From an uncultured Saprospirales bacterium (GTDB lineage: Bacteria; Bacteroidota; Bacteroidia; Chitinophagales; Saprospiraceae), in NCBI GenBank assembly GCA_937926355.1, contig CALAZP010000150.1, forward strand, positions 1 through 22,123: DNA of 22,123 nt, in the 5' to 3' direction. The position numbers and the translations under genes are program-made. The notes below the pieces were generated by a model. That model worked only from the letters and a program-made list of their open reading frames with translations. It made no database searches and had not been told where the DNA came from. Of the stretch, positions 1-8,022 are shown piece by piece. Every line of letters begins with the position of its first letter. The first letter of the stretch is position 1.

Positions 1-56
1 TCACTGTGGGGGTATTCTTCCTCAGTAGTGTTTTGTCGTTAGTAAAAGCATTTGAG

Positions 57-90
57 GGACTATATCTTTCGGGATATAGTCCTTTCTTTT
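57..90 (+). terminator. Intrinsic terminator of a gene upstream of the window
   Basis: A perfect 10-bp inverted repeat (GGACTATATC at 57-66, GATATAGTCC at 73-82) encloses the 6-nt loop TTTCGG and is followed by TTTCTTTT at 83-90. This is the layout of a rho-independent terminator reading rightwards. The stem is not very GC-rich, but the pairing is perfect. The gene it would terminate lies almost wholly left of the window; its end cannot be fixed from bases 1-56. Confidence 0.7.
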
Positions 91-97
91 AATTTTG
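67..97 (+). promoter_or_regulatory. Predicted Bacteroidota-type promoter of the TPR histidine kinase gene
   Basis: TAATTTTG at 90-97 fits the Bacteroidota -7 consensus TAnnTTTG exactly. Nineteen bases upstream lies TTTC (67-70), one mismatch from the -33 consensus TTTG. The -33 part would lie in the loop of the terminator hairpin, so terminator and promoter are interleaved. Only 6 bases separate the -7 element from the ATG at 104, so the transcript would have almost no leader. Predicted from motif match alone. Confidence 0.45.
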
Positions 98-103
98 GGT
101 ATT

Positions 104-2032
104 ATGACTTTAGATACCAAAGTGCCATCCACCCATTCAGATTTTTTTGCTTCGGCTTTCGACTCTTCCATTGCACCTAATCAAAGATTGCTTACCTTAG
201 AAAAATTAGCAGAAATTTATGCTTTCACCGATGTAACTAAAGGGGATGCCTGTTTGGATGAAATTTGGAATTTGCTTCAATCCATCAAAAGTTCAGATAT
301 TCTGCTCAATTATTATTTGGGTAAAGCTACTATTGAGAATCAGCGTTATCAATATAAAAAAGCATTTTCTTATTTTAACGAGGCTATAGAATTGGTAGAA
401 AAAGTTGGGGATGCGACTCAACAAGCAGAAGTGTATATAGACTATGCGGGGACGTGTATCAATGCTGTCCAATTGGTAGAAGCAGAAAAAAATCTAGTCA
501 AAGCTTCTAAACTTCTAAAAATTGCTGAGAATCCCAATTTAGAGGCTAGACTTATTTGTCGGGAGGGCTATATTCAGTTACACTATGGCAATTATTCTGA
601 GGCGATAGAGTTATTACTTCAATCGGAAAAATTATTAGATGGGTTAGTGCTCCCCTTCAGTGTTAAGGACGCTTACTTCAAGGTGCTAGTACAAAGTGGT
701 TTGGGTAAAATTTATGAGCGCAACGGAGATAAACGCAAATGTGTTGAGGCCTTTCACAGTGTGGTTCAGATGAGTGAATCCATCGGTATGCGTTCAAGAA
801 TGTCTTGGCATTATCTCAATTTAGGAAACGCCCACTTAGCATTAGAAGAACTCGAGCAGGCTGAAAAATTTTTCAAGAAAGCACTGGAATACAACGATGA
901 TCTCAGCAAACAAGCTAGAGCAAGTGCTGCGGCTAATTTGGGGTATTGCAAACAATTGAGTGAGGAATACGACGCAGCGCTCAGGTTATACGAAGAGGCA
1001 GCCCTTCATTTCAAAGATATTGACCAAGAAGATTATTATAACCTTTCGATTATTGAATCTAGAAAAGGGAATTTATTCCTCAAACAAGAATCTTACGAGA
1101 AGGCTTTACAGCACTATCTCTCTGCTTTACGAATGGCTAAGTCTATTGATGATTACCGCCAACTTTCATCAGTTTGCCGAGAAATAGCAGATTTGTATGC
1201 GGGTATTGAAGACTACAAGAATGCCTACGACTACCAGAATTTGCATCACCGATTTGAAGAACAGTACCTAGAACAGGTCAATATGCGTCAGCAGATGGAG
1301 TTGCAAATTAAATACGAAGCAGAAAAAAAACAACAACAAGTAAAATTGGCTCAATTACAAGCCACTCAACTGCAGCTCAAAGCTTTAAGGGCACAAATGA
1401 ATCCTCATTTTATGTATAATGCCCTTAATAGTATCCAACATTTTATCACCCTGCATGACGCAGCCTCCGCTGCTAAATACCTTGCTAAGTTTGCCAACCT
1501 CATGCGCAAGAGTTTGGAGTATTCAGAATTGGAAATTATTTCTTTGGAAAAAGAAATTGAATTTTTAAGAGACTATCTGTTCATCAATGAAAAATTGAGG
1601 TTTGAAGACAAATTATCATTTGAAATTTATGTCGATGTTGAGATTGAAGAAGATATTTTTGGAGTACCTACCATGATTGTTCAGCCTTACGTTGAAAATG
1701 CCATTGAACACGGTTTAAGGACCAAAAAAAGAGGGTTAGTCAAAGTGTCCTTTTATTTGGAAGATGAGGAAACTATCCTCTGTGTGGTAGAAGATAACGG
1801 AATTGGATTGAAAAAGGCAAGAGAACTACAAGCAAAGGATGACTCCTTCAAAAACCATAAATCAATGGGGACCAAAATTACAGAAAAGCGATTGGAGTTA
1901 TTGCATCATGCTAATCACGACAAACTTTTTGTGCAGATTATGGAAATAGAAGATCCTATGTCTAAAAAATCATTGGGAACCCGAGTAGAAATAAAAATTC
2001 CAATCATGGAAATTCCCGATTCTGTTGCCTGA
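104..2032 (+). CDS. Soluble TPR-domain sensor histidine kinase, LytS/His_kinase family
   Basis: The protein has 642 residues from the ATG at 104. An in-frame TTG at 95 lies inside the predicted -7 element, so I reject it as the start. Residues ~10-390 are tandem tetratricopeptide-like helical pairs. A Gln/Lys-rich coiled coil (~395-430) leads into a His_kinase (PF06580-type) domain with the phospho-acceptor motif NPHFMYNALNSIQ (His435). A HATPase domain follows, with N-box VENAIEHG (~530-537) and G1 box DNGIG (564-568). The family normally phosphorylates a LytTR-type response regulator. Many Bacteroidota members have a signal peptide and a transmembrane helix between the TPRs and the kinase; I see neither here, so it should be cytoplasmic. 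No response regulator lies in the window, so its partner and stimulus are unknown. The TPRs probably bind a protein or peptide (inference). Confidence 0.9.
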   Translation: MTLDTKVPSTHSDFFASAFDSSIAPNQRLLTLEKLAEIYAFTDVTKGDACLDEIWNLLQSIKSSDILLNYYLGKATIENQRYQYKKAFSYFNEAIELVEKVGDATQQAEVYIDYAGTCINAVQLVEAEKNLVKASKLLKIAENPNLEARLICREGYIQLHYGNYSEAIELLLQSEKLLDGLVLPFSVKDAYFKVLVQSGLGKIYERNGDKRKCVEAFHSVVQMSESIGMRSRMSWHYLNLGNAHLALEELEQAEKFFKKALEYNDDLSKQARASAAANLGYCKQLSEEYDAALRLYEEAALHFKDIDQEDYYNLSIIESRKGNLFLKQESYEKALQHYLSALRMAKSIDDYRQLSSVCREIADLYAGIEDYKNAYDYQNLHHRFEEQYLEQVNMRQQMELQIKYEAEKKQQQVKLAQLQATQLQLKALRAQMNPHFMYNALNSIQHFITLHDAASAAKYLAKFANLMRKSLEYSELEIISLEKEIEFLRDYLFINEKLRFEDKLSFEIYVDVEIEEDIFGVPTMIVQPYVENAIEHGLRTKKRGLVKVSFYLEDEETILCVVEDNGIGLKKARELQAKDDSFKNHKSMGTKITEKRLELLHHANHDKLFVQIMEIEDPMSKKSLGTRVEIKIPIMEIPDSVA

Positions 2033-2057
2033 TTGAGTCGGAGTAATCAATAAACTA

Positions 2058-2088
2058 TTTTTTTAATATAAACTTTATTGTATTTTTG
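2058..2088 (+). promoter_or_regulatory. Predicted promoter of the T9SS-exported protein gene
   Basis: TATTTTTG at 2081-2088 fits the -7 consensus TAnnTTTG. Exactly 19 bases upstream is TTTT (2058-2061), one mismatch from TTTG. The spacing equals that of the promoter at 67-97. It lies in the 107-base AT-rich gap after the kinase gene and would give a 5' leader of roughly 45 bases. The rest of that gap shows no convincing hairpin or small gene. Confidence 0.4.
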
Positions 2089-2139
2089 ATGAGAATATTT
2101 TATAAGATTTATCGTATTGATTACAAGTAATTTGTAAGA

Positions 2140-5100
2140 ATGAAAAAAAAGTACACCCCGAGTACTGCTTATAGCGTATTGATCTGGATATTCATTTCAA
2201 TAGGCCTTCCATTTTTTTCATTTGGTCAACAGTGCGCATTTAACAATAATTTTAATCTTCCGTTAAATGATGATTGTACAGATACCTTAATGCTCTCCAA
2301 TGTAATTACCAATTTTGGAGGGTGTGATGTAACACAATATGTGGTGGTGGTCAGAGATACTATTTTCACCGATCTCAACGACAGTTTGATAACCATGCCC
2401 TCACATAATACTTTGGTTACAACAACTGGCCTTTGGGATTATGATTCTTACAACTGGGCAGTTATTGACCAACCTGGAACTTTTGAATATTACGTTTATG
2501 CCTTTAATGATACTGATTCTTCTTGGACATTAAAAGGAGATGGAATTTTCACTGCAGAAGATAAGATTGGGGCCACCTTTTGTTGTCCTACTGAACCTCT
2601 GGACCAATACGGTTCTTTTCGATCGGTTTATTATAACGAATTGGACACCATGAAACTAGGGGCAGGCGGGTTTTATCCTCGTCAAACTAGTGCATGGGTT
2701 TCTACGCAGGTAGGTGGGGCATCCTATACCTGGCCAGATGGTAATATTAGGTATTTTGATTCTTTAAAATTTACACCTGAGGTGGATGGTATTTATACAT
2801 TTCACGTGGGTCCGCTAGATACCAATGGAATTACCGAGCCTAAATTTGACCCCGCAATTGCTATTTATCGAGGAAACTTTGATCGCACTCAACCGGGAAA
2901 AAACCTCATAAATTTTTCTGCAGCGACTTTCTCGGTTAATCCTGCCGCTGGTCTTGGATACGATATTGGGAGTATATCTAGCTATTTTGGGTCGAGTACT
3001 ACGTCGGATTCTTTAAGCCCTTGGGAACAATACCAGTTTCCAATCACCCGCTTATCCCTTCCCCTTAATGCAGGGGATACCATTACAGTAGTGTTGACGC
3101 ATGAAGAACCTACCTTGGCATTGGGCACAACTGATTCTTTGGAATATTTCAAATTATTTGCAGTATTAGATTCCCATGATCCCACCTCTGCAGCACCTGT
3201 TGCCATTTTAGATACCAATGGGACCAACTTACCCGTCTTAAGGGCCATTCAATACCACGACTTTTATTGCGGCGATGTTCCCGCAGTGCAATTGAATCAA
3301 CAAGTAATTTTAAGTGATTCAGATTATATAGTTGGTGGAAATCTATCTTCCTCTAATTGTTCCGTATGGAATGCTATGGGGGAGAATTTAGTGGGATTGC
3401 CTGCTAATGATAATATTCAGCAAGATATTCAAGATTACGCCACGCTATTTGGACAGAGTATAAGCAGTACTGACGATATTTTCTATAGGTATGGGTTCAA
3501 ACCTTATGTAATTGAAAATTGTGGAGCATGGGAAGTAAGTATTCAAGATTCTACAGCTAATGAAGGAGGTGATTTAGGACTTACAGGAGATCAATTTGGA
3601 ATGACTGCTGATGAATGGGTCTCCAATACCATTACCAGAACGTACAAGGCGAATGATTTAACCGCCAATGATACGGCAAGTTGTTCTATAAGAATGATTT
3701 TCCAAAATCCGTTAATCGAGGACGTGGTATTACCCCATTTTACTTATTCAATGGAATGTGATGAATTTGAAACCTTAACAGGAGTGCAACTCACTACCGG
3801 AGGACTGCCCTCACCAGAAGTTTCAGGATATCCCTTTATATTGACTCTACAGGGAACGGTTGCCTTAACCCCTACTAATGAATATTGCAATTTAGGGGCA
3901 TCTTATGAAGATAGCTCAATTCTGTATTTGTGCGGAGGTACTCGAAATTTTTCATTCAGGAGAACGTGGACCATCTATGATAATGCCAGACCTGGTACAA
4001 GTATTATTTACCATCAATTGATTAGGGTAACTGATTTTAGTGCTCCTGACATAGTAAGTAACGCATACGATTTGGTTTACGATACGATGGGATGTGCTTC
4101 CACCTTGACTATTTTTGACCCTGAAATCACTGATAATTGTTTGTCGGAAGAAGGCATCAACCTTAAATTATTTATAACCGATACTATAGGTAGGGACGTA
4201 TATCCTTTCACTAATGTGGGTCCAGATTACAATTTTACAGATCCTCAGCTTACCATCGACTTACCTAATAATGACTATTTGATTAGGTATATTGCAACCG
4301 ATTCATGTTCTAATCAAAGAGTGTTGATTGATACCGTCTCTATCAATTTGGCATTTTGTAAGGACACCATTTTGGTCTTAGATGGGGTTACTGGAGAGGC
4401 AGCTTTAAACCCTCTAGATTTATTTTTAGGAGATTTGGAATCCTGTAATATCTCTTCTCTATCATTGGATACTTTTCAATTTAATGCGCCAGATACGGTT
4501 GATGTCACTTTGACTATAAATTACGTTTCTGGGTCTTCATCCACTTGTGTATCGGAGGTAGTCATTGAGGATAATAGCAGTGCCAGTTTTTTATTAGACC
4601 CAACCTTTACTCCTTCTTTAACCAACTTTGGCACCTTGGAATTAAATGTGATGGATTTGATAGCTTCAGTAAGTGATAATGTGACCAATGTTAATAATTT
4701 GATTTATTCTTTTGCTCCAGAATCGGAGGAAATGATAAAGAGCCTGACTTGTGCTGATATAGGGAGTATGGATTTAACAGTCTATGTTACCGACCAAGCT
4801 GGTAATATGGCACAGCAATCTATAACTGTGAATGTGGAGGATACTGGTGGTGCTTGTAGCTGCAGAGGGAGTTATCTCAGTATTCAAAGTAGTAATTTAC
4901 CTGCTGGGTTGTATTCCTCCAGTGATCGGATTGTAGCTTCTAATATTATTGAAACAGGTAATAATATTCAATATATTGCTTCAACAAGTATTACGTTAAG
5001 ACCTGGTTTTGAGGTGAAGGCGGGAGCTGATTTTTTAGCGGCTATTGGAACTTGTCAAGTACCTCCTGCCACTCCTAGTTTATTGAGTGAGTTAGAGGAA

Positions 5101-5448
5101 GAAGAGGTAAAGCAAGTGGAAGAGGTAGTGAGTGAAAAAAAAACCGCGCCCTATTTCTCGCGGGAAAGACCGGGGTTAATTGAAAATACCACGGTCAAAG
5201 GATATCCCAATCCCACCACTGGGGTTTTTAATTTAGAACTAGCTTATTACGGTACAGGACAAATGGCCGACTTAAGAGTGGTCAATTTATTTGGTCAAGC
5301 GGTATGGAGAACTCAATGGCCTATTTTACAAGGACTTGATAGAAGAAGATTTGATCTTTCACATTTGCCAGCTGGCAGTTATGCCTATGTGTTACTTGTA
5401 GATGAAGAACCGCTTCAGAGTAGTCAATTGATTATCATGAGGAGATAA
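2140..5448 (+). CDS. Large secreted protein with type IX secretion C-terminal sorting domain
   Basis: A 1102-residue exoprotein with no enzyme motif that I recognise. Residues 1-30 are a signal peptide: basic start, hydrophobic core, FSFGQ cleavage region. Residues ~200-340 look like a beta-sandwich (YTFHVGPLDTN, DPAIAIYRGNF). From ~500 to 720 come Cys-containing repeats with the RTWT...IRVTDFSAPDI pattern typical of Saprospiria exoproteins. Residues ~912-972 resemble the '3-coathanger' beta-repeat found next to sorting domains (NNIQYIASTSITLRPGFEVKAG). A charged Glu/Lys linker (~983-1012) precedes the type A T9SS sorting domain (1019-1102: GYPNPTTG, LRVVNLFGQ, LPAGSYAY), which should be cleaved as the protein is anchored or released at the surface. 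Adhesion or matrix roles are plausible but unproven. The sugar kinase gene starts 5 bases downstream. Confidence 0.88.
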   Translation: MKKKYTPSTAYSVLIWIFISIGLPFFSFGQQCAFNNNFNLPLNDDCTDTLMLSNVITNFGGCDVTQYVVVVRDTIFTDLNDSLITMPSHNTLVTTTGLWDYDSYNWAVIDQPGTFEYYVYAFNDTDSSWTLKGDGIFTAEDKIGATFCCPTEPLDQYGSFRSVYYNELDTMKLGAGGFYPRQTSAWVSTQVGGASYTWPDGNIRYFDSLKFTPEVDGIYTFHVGPLDTNGITEPKFDPAIAIYRGNFDRTQPGKNLINFSAATFSVNPAAGLGYDIGSISSYFGSSTTSDSLSPWEQYQFPITRLSLPLNAGDTITVVLTHEEPTLALGTTDSLEYFKLFAVLDSHDPTSAAPVAILDTNGTNLPVLRAIQYHDFYCGDVPAVQLNQQVILSDSDYIVGGNLSSSNCSVWNAMGENLVGLPANDNIQQDIQDYATLFGQSISSTDDIFYRYGFKPYVIENCGAWEVSIQDSTANEGGDLGLTGDQFGMTADEWVSNTITRTYKANDLTANDTASCSIRMIFQNPLIEDVVLPHFTYSMECDEFETLTGVQLTTGGLPSPEVSGYPFILTLQGTVALTPTNEYCNLGASYEDSSILYLCGGTRNFSFRRTWTIYDNARPGTSIIYHQLIRVTDFSAPDIVSNAYDLVYDTMGCASTLTIFDPEITDNCLSEEGINLKLFITDTIGRDVYPFTNVGPDYNFTDPQLTIDLPNNDYLIRYIATDSCSNQRVLIDTVSINLAFCKDTILVLDGVTGEAALNPLDLFLGDLESCNISSLSLDTFQFNAPDTVDVTLTINYVSGSSSTCVSEVVIEDNSSASFLLDPTFTPSLTNFGTLELNVMDLIASVSDNVTNVNNLIYSFAPESEEMIKSLTCADIGSMDLTVYVTDQAGNMAQQSITVNVEDTGGACSCRGSYLSIQSSNLPAGLYSSSDRIVASNIIETGNNIQYIASTSITLRPGFEVKAGADFLAAIGTCQVPPATPSLLSELEEEEVKQVEEVVSEKKTAPYFSRERPGLIENTTVKGYPNPTTGVFNLELAYYGTGQMADLRVVNLFGQAVWRTQWPILQGLDRRRFDLSHLPAGSYAYVLLVDEEPLQSSQLIIMRR

Positions 5449-5453
5449 TTGAT

Positions 5454-6311
5454 ATGCAATTAATCGTTGAGAGCGGAGCTACCAAAACCAAATGGATAGT
5501 GTTAGAAAGAGGTCAAGTATTGACCCGAAAGGAGAGCCAGGGGTTAAGTCCTTATTTTCAAACTGCCACACAAATACAATCGATTGTAACAGAAGTCCTA
5601 TACGAATGGGCAGCTAATATCAGAACTGTTTTTTATTATGGAACTGGGGTTGATGGAAAGGAAAATGCTCAAGTTATTGAGCGGGCTTTTGAATCAAGTA
5701 TTCCGGATCTTAAGTCTATAAGATTGTTTTCCGATATGATGGCTGCAGCAAGAGCATCTTGCCAGGATGGAGAGGGTGCGGTTTGTATTTTAGGTACTGG
5801 TGCCAATAGTTGTATTTACGATGGAAAGGATATCGTCAAACAAAAAAGGGGGTTTGGGTATATCCTGGGAGATTATGGCAGTGGTGCCGTTTTGGGTAAT
5901 ACTTTGGTCAGCGATTTTTTACACGGTAGAATGCCTGATGCGTTGATGAATCAATGGAAACAAAAAGGCTATGATAGTGAGCATGCTGTGATTTTAGAAA
6001 AAACTTACAAGGGAAAATTTCCCAATCGTTATCTAGCAAGTTTCGCTCCATTTGCCTCACAATTTCATAACGACCCTTACATCATAGAGTTATTACATCA
6101 ACATTTTCAAAAATTTGTTTCTTATTTGTTGAACCCTTTGTTAGCATCGAATAGACCCATGCCTATAAATGCAGTGGGATCGATAAGTTTTTATTTTGAA
6201 AACCAATTGAGGGAAGTTTTCGAAAACAACGGTTATCATTTAAGTGCAGTAACTAAAGATCCTTCAGAAGGGTTGATTACGTATCATGTACAGAATAAGT
6301 CGCAACAATAA
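5454..6311 (+). CDS. BadF/BadG-family ATPase, probable N-acetylglucosamine kinase
   Basis: The 285-residue protein belongs to the ASKHA sugar-kinase fold, BadF/BadG/BcrA/BcrD family, which includes N-acetylglucosamine kinase. The N-terminal phosphate-1 loop reads ESGATKTKW (residues 6-14). The adenosine and phosphate-2 region shows ILGTGANS (112-119), followed by GYILGDYGSGAVLG. Length and layout match Bacteroidota proteins annotated as N-acetylglucosamine kinase, which phosphorylate amino sugars for peptidoglycan or chitin-sugar recycling in the cytoplasm. Substrate assignment rests on family resemblance only; no residue seen here fixes it. The ATG follows the stop of the T9SS protein by 5 bases, so it is probably co-transcribed with it, although the two have no obvious shared function. 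Confidence 0.82.
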   Translation: MQLIVESGATKTKWIVLERGQVLTRKESQGLSPYFQTATQIQSIVTEVLYEWAANIRTVFYYGTGVDGKENAQVIERAFESSIPDLKSIRLFSDMMAAARASCQDGEGAVCILGTGANSCIYDGKDIVKQKRGFGYILGDYGSGAVLGNTLVSDFLHGRMPDALMNQWKQKGYDSEHAVILEKTYKGKFPNRYLASFAPFASQFHNDPYIIELLHQHFQKFVSYLLNPLLASNRPMPINAVGSISFYFENQLREVFENNGYHLSAVTKDPSEGLITYHVQNKSQQ

Positions 6312-6313
6312 CC

Positions 6314-6321
6314 TACTTTTG
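6314..6321 (+). promoter_or_regulatory. Possible -7 element upstream of the DEAD-box helicase
   Basis: TACTTTTG fits the Bacteroidota -7 consensus TAnnTTTG exactly and begins 3 bases after the sugar kinase stop codon, 29 bases before the helicase ATG at 6350. No recognisable -33 TTTG stands 18-21 bases upstream, so this is only a candidate for a separate helicase start within a larger operon. Confidence 0.35.
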
Positions 6322-6349
6322 TACCTTAAATTTTAGTTAATTAATATTC

Positions 6350-8020
6350 ATGAATAATTTTGAAAGGCTGGGACTCTCTCAGCCGTTACTCAATGCCATT
6401 CAGGCATTGGGCTACGAATCACCTACATCGATTCAAAAAGAAGCCATTCCCCAGTTGTTATCTAAAGATTCAGATTTGGTTGGATTGGCGCAAACGGGAA
6501 CAGGTAAAACAGCAGCTTTTGGTTTGCCTTTAATTCAATTGATCGATACCCATTTTAATGCAGTTCAAGGCCTTATTTTGGCTCCAACTCGGGAACTGTG
6601 TTTGCAGATTACCAATGAACTCAATTTATTTGGCAAGTTTACCGAAAACCTTAAAATTACTCCAGTTTACGGAGGTGCGGATATTCGAAAGCAGATGATG
6701 GATGTTCGCAAGGGGACGCATATCATAGTGGCAACTCCAGGAAGACTTAGGGATTTGATGAGAAGGGGAGTAGTCAAATTAGAGACCATTCGCTATTTCG
6801 TTTTGGACGAAGCAGACGAGATGTTAAATATGGGATTCAAGGAGGAAATTGATGAAATTCTTTTAGATGCTCCTCCTACTAAAAATACCTGGTTATTTTC
6901 TGCAACTATGCCTGCAGATGTTCGGAAAATTGCAAGGGATTATATGGATCATCCCATTGAGGTTAAGGGGGAAAACCTCCATCAAGCGCATAGTCAAATT
7001 ACGCACGAATATGTGATAGTGCGACCAGCGGATAGATTTGAAGCTCTAAAGCGTTTTTTAGATGCGGATAGTGAGACCTTTGGACTGGTATTTACTAGGA
7101 CTCGTAATGATGCTAAGGATTTGGCAGAGAACCTCAGTAAGGAGGGGTATCAGGCAGCTGCTTTACATGGAGACTTGAATCAAAGTCAAAGAGATCGGGT
7201 AATGTCATTGTTTAGAGGAAGACACCTTCAATTATTGGTCGCAACTGATGTGGCGGCCCGCGGTATTGATGTAACTAACATTACTCACGTTTTTCATTTT
7301 AATATTCCCGATGATTTGGCTTTTTACACTCATCGAAGTGGGCGAACTGGCCGGGCGGGTAATACTGGACATTCTATTGTTTTTGCTCATCCTAACGATC
7401 GACGGATTCTGAAGGTAATGGAAAAACGACTACAAATCAATTTTGAAGAAGCTAACATACCTTCGGGCATAGATATATTCAAAAAGCATCTGGAACAAAG
7501 CATTACCAAGGTGAAGGATTTGGATATTAATGGCCGATTAGATCCTTTTATGGATAAACTGGAAGAGGCGTATAAGGAGATGTCTAAAACGGAACTCATA
7601 AAGAGGTTTACCGCAATTACATTAGGCAAACATTTGGATGCGTACAACATAAAAAATCTGCCAGATATCAGATCAGAAAAGAATAACTCCAAGAATCCCA
7701 ATGCCAAATGGGTTCGGTTATTCATTAATGTTGGATCAATGGATGTCAGAGATAAAGGAGCTTTTTTATCCCTTTTATGTGAAACTTCTGGTTTGACGGG
7801 AGCAGATATTGGCAGGATCGATTTGCAAAGAAAACATAGTTTTTTTGATGTTGAAGAAAGCGTTTATCAAAAGGTAGTTCAAAAATTCAATCAGTTTGAT
7901 CTTAATGGAAGGCCTATTCGGGTCAATCGACATGCAGGAAATCCCGCTGATCATTCTTTTGATAGAAAGGCGAAGAAACGAAAGTTTAAAAAGGAAAAAT
8001 TCAGTCGCAAAAGGAAATAA
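6350..8020 (+). CDS. DEAD-box ATP-dependent RNA helicase with DbpA-type RNA-binding domain (DeaD/CsdA-like)
   Basis: A 556-residue helicase with all core motifs: Q motif (F4, then SPTSIQ at ~25-30), motif I AQTGTGKT (47-54), PTREL, TPGR, motif II DEAD (153-156), motif III SAT (184-186), motif V ATDVAARGID and motif VI HRSGRTGRAG (from 328). Residues ~454-525 (WVRLFINVGSMDVRDKGAF onward) form a DbpA/CsdA-type RRM-like domain, and residues ~538-556 are a Lys/Arg-rich tail expected to bind RNA non-specifically. Proteins of this architecture unwind short rRNA or mRNA duplexes during ribosome assembly and cold adaptation in the cytoplasm. The domain could suggest 23S rRNA specificity as in DbpA, but the length is closer to DeaD/CsdA. 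The carboxypeptidase gene starts 2 bases after its stop, so the two are co-transcribed. Confidence 0.95.
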   Translation: MNNFERLGLSQPLLNAIQALGYESPTSIQKEAIPQLLSKDSDLVGLAQTGTGKTAAFGLPLIQLIDTHFNAVQGLILAPTRELCLQITNELNLFGKFTENLKITPVYGGADIRKQMMDVRKGTHIIVATPGRLRDLMRRGVVKLETIRYFVLDEADEMLNMGFKEEIDEILLDAPPTKNTWLFSATMPADVRKIARDYMDHPIEVKGENLHQAHSQITHEYVIVRPADRFEALKRFLDADSETFGLVFTRTRNDAKDLAENLSKEGYQAAALHGDLNQSQRDRVMSLFRGRHLQLLVATDVAARGIDVTNITHVFHFNIPDDLAFYTHRSGRTGRAGNTGHSIVFAHPNDRRILKVMEKRLQINFEEANIPSGIDIFKKHLEQSITKVKDLDINGRLDPFMDKLEEAYKEMSKTELIKRFTAITLGKHLDAYNIKNLPDIRSEKNNSKNPNAKWVRLFINVGSMDVRDKGAFLSLLCETSGLTGADIGRIDLQRKHSFFDVEESVYQKVVQKFNQFDLNGRPIRVNRHAGNPADHSFDRKAKKRKFKKEKFSRKRK

Positions 8021-8022
8021 TT

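Noticed and set aside
1..92. Open frames at the left edge that could be the end of an upstream gene (one stopping at 40-42, another running from 3 to the TAA at 90-92).
   Set aside because: Both are too short to recognise. The second runs through the terminator hairpin and into the predicted promoter, so it is probably chance; neither can be supported as a gene end.
2030..2068. Weak hairpin (TGATT/AATCA) followed by a T-run after the kinase gene, as a terminator.
   Set aside because: The stem is only 5 bp, AT-rich and has a long loop, which is not convincing.
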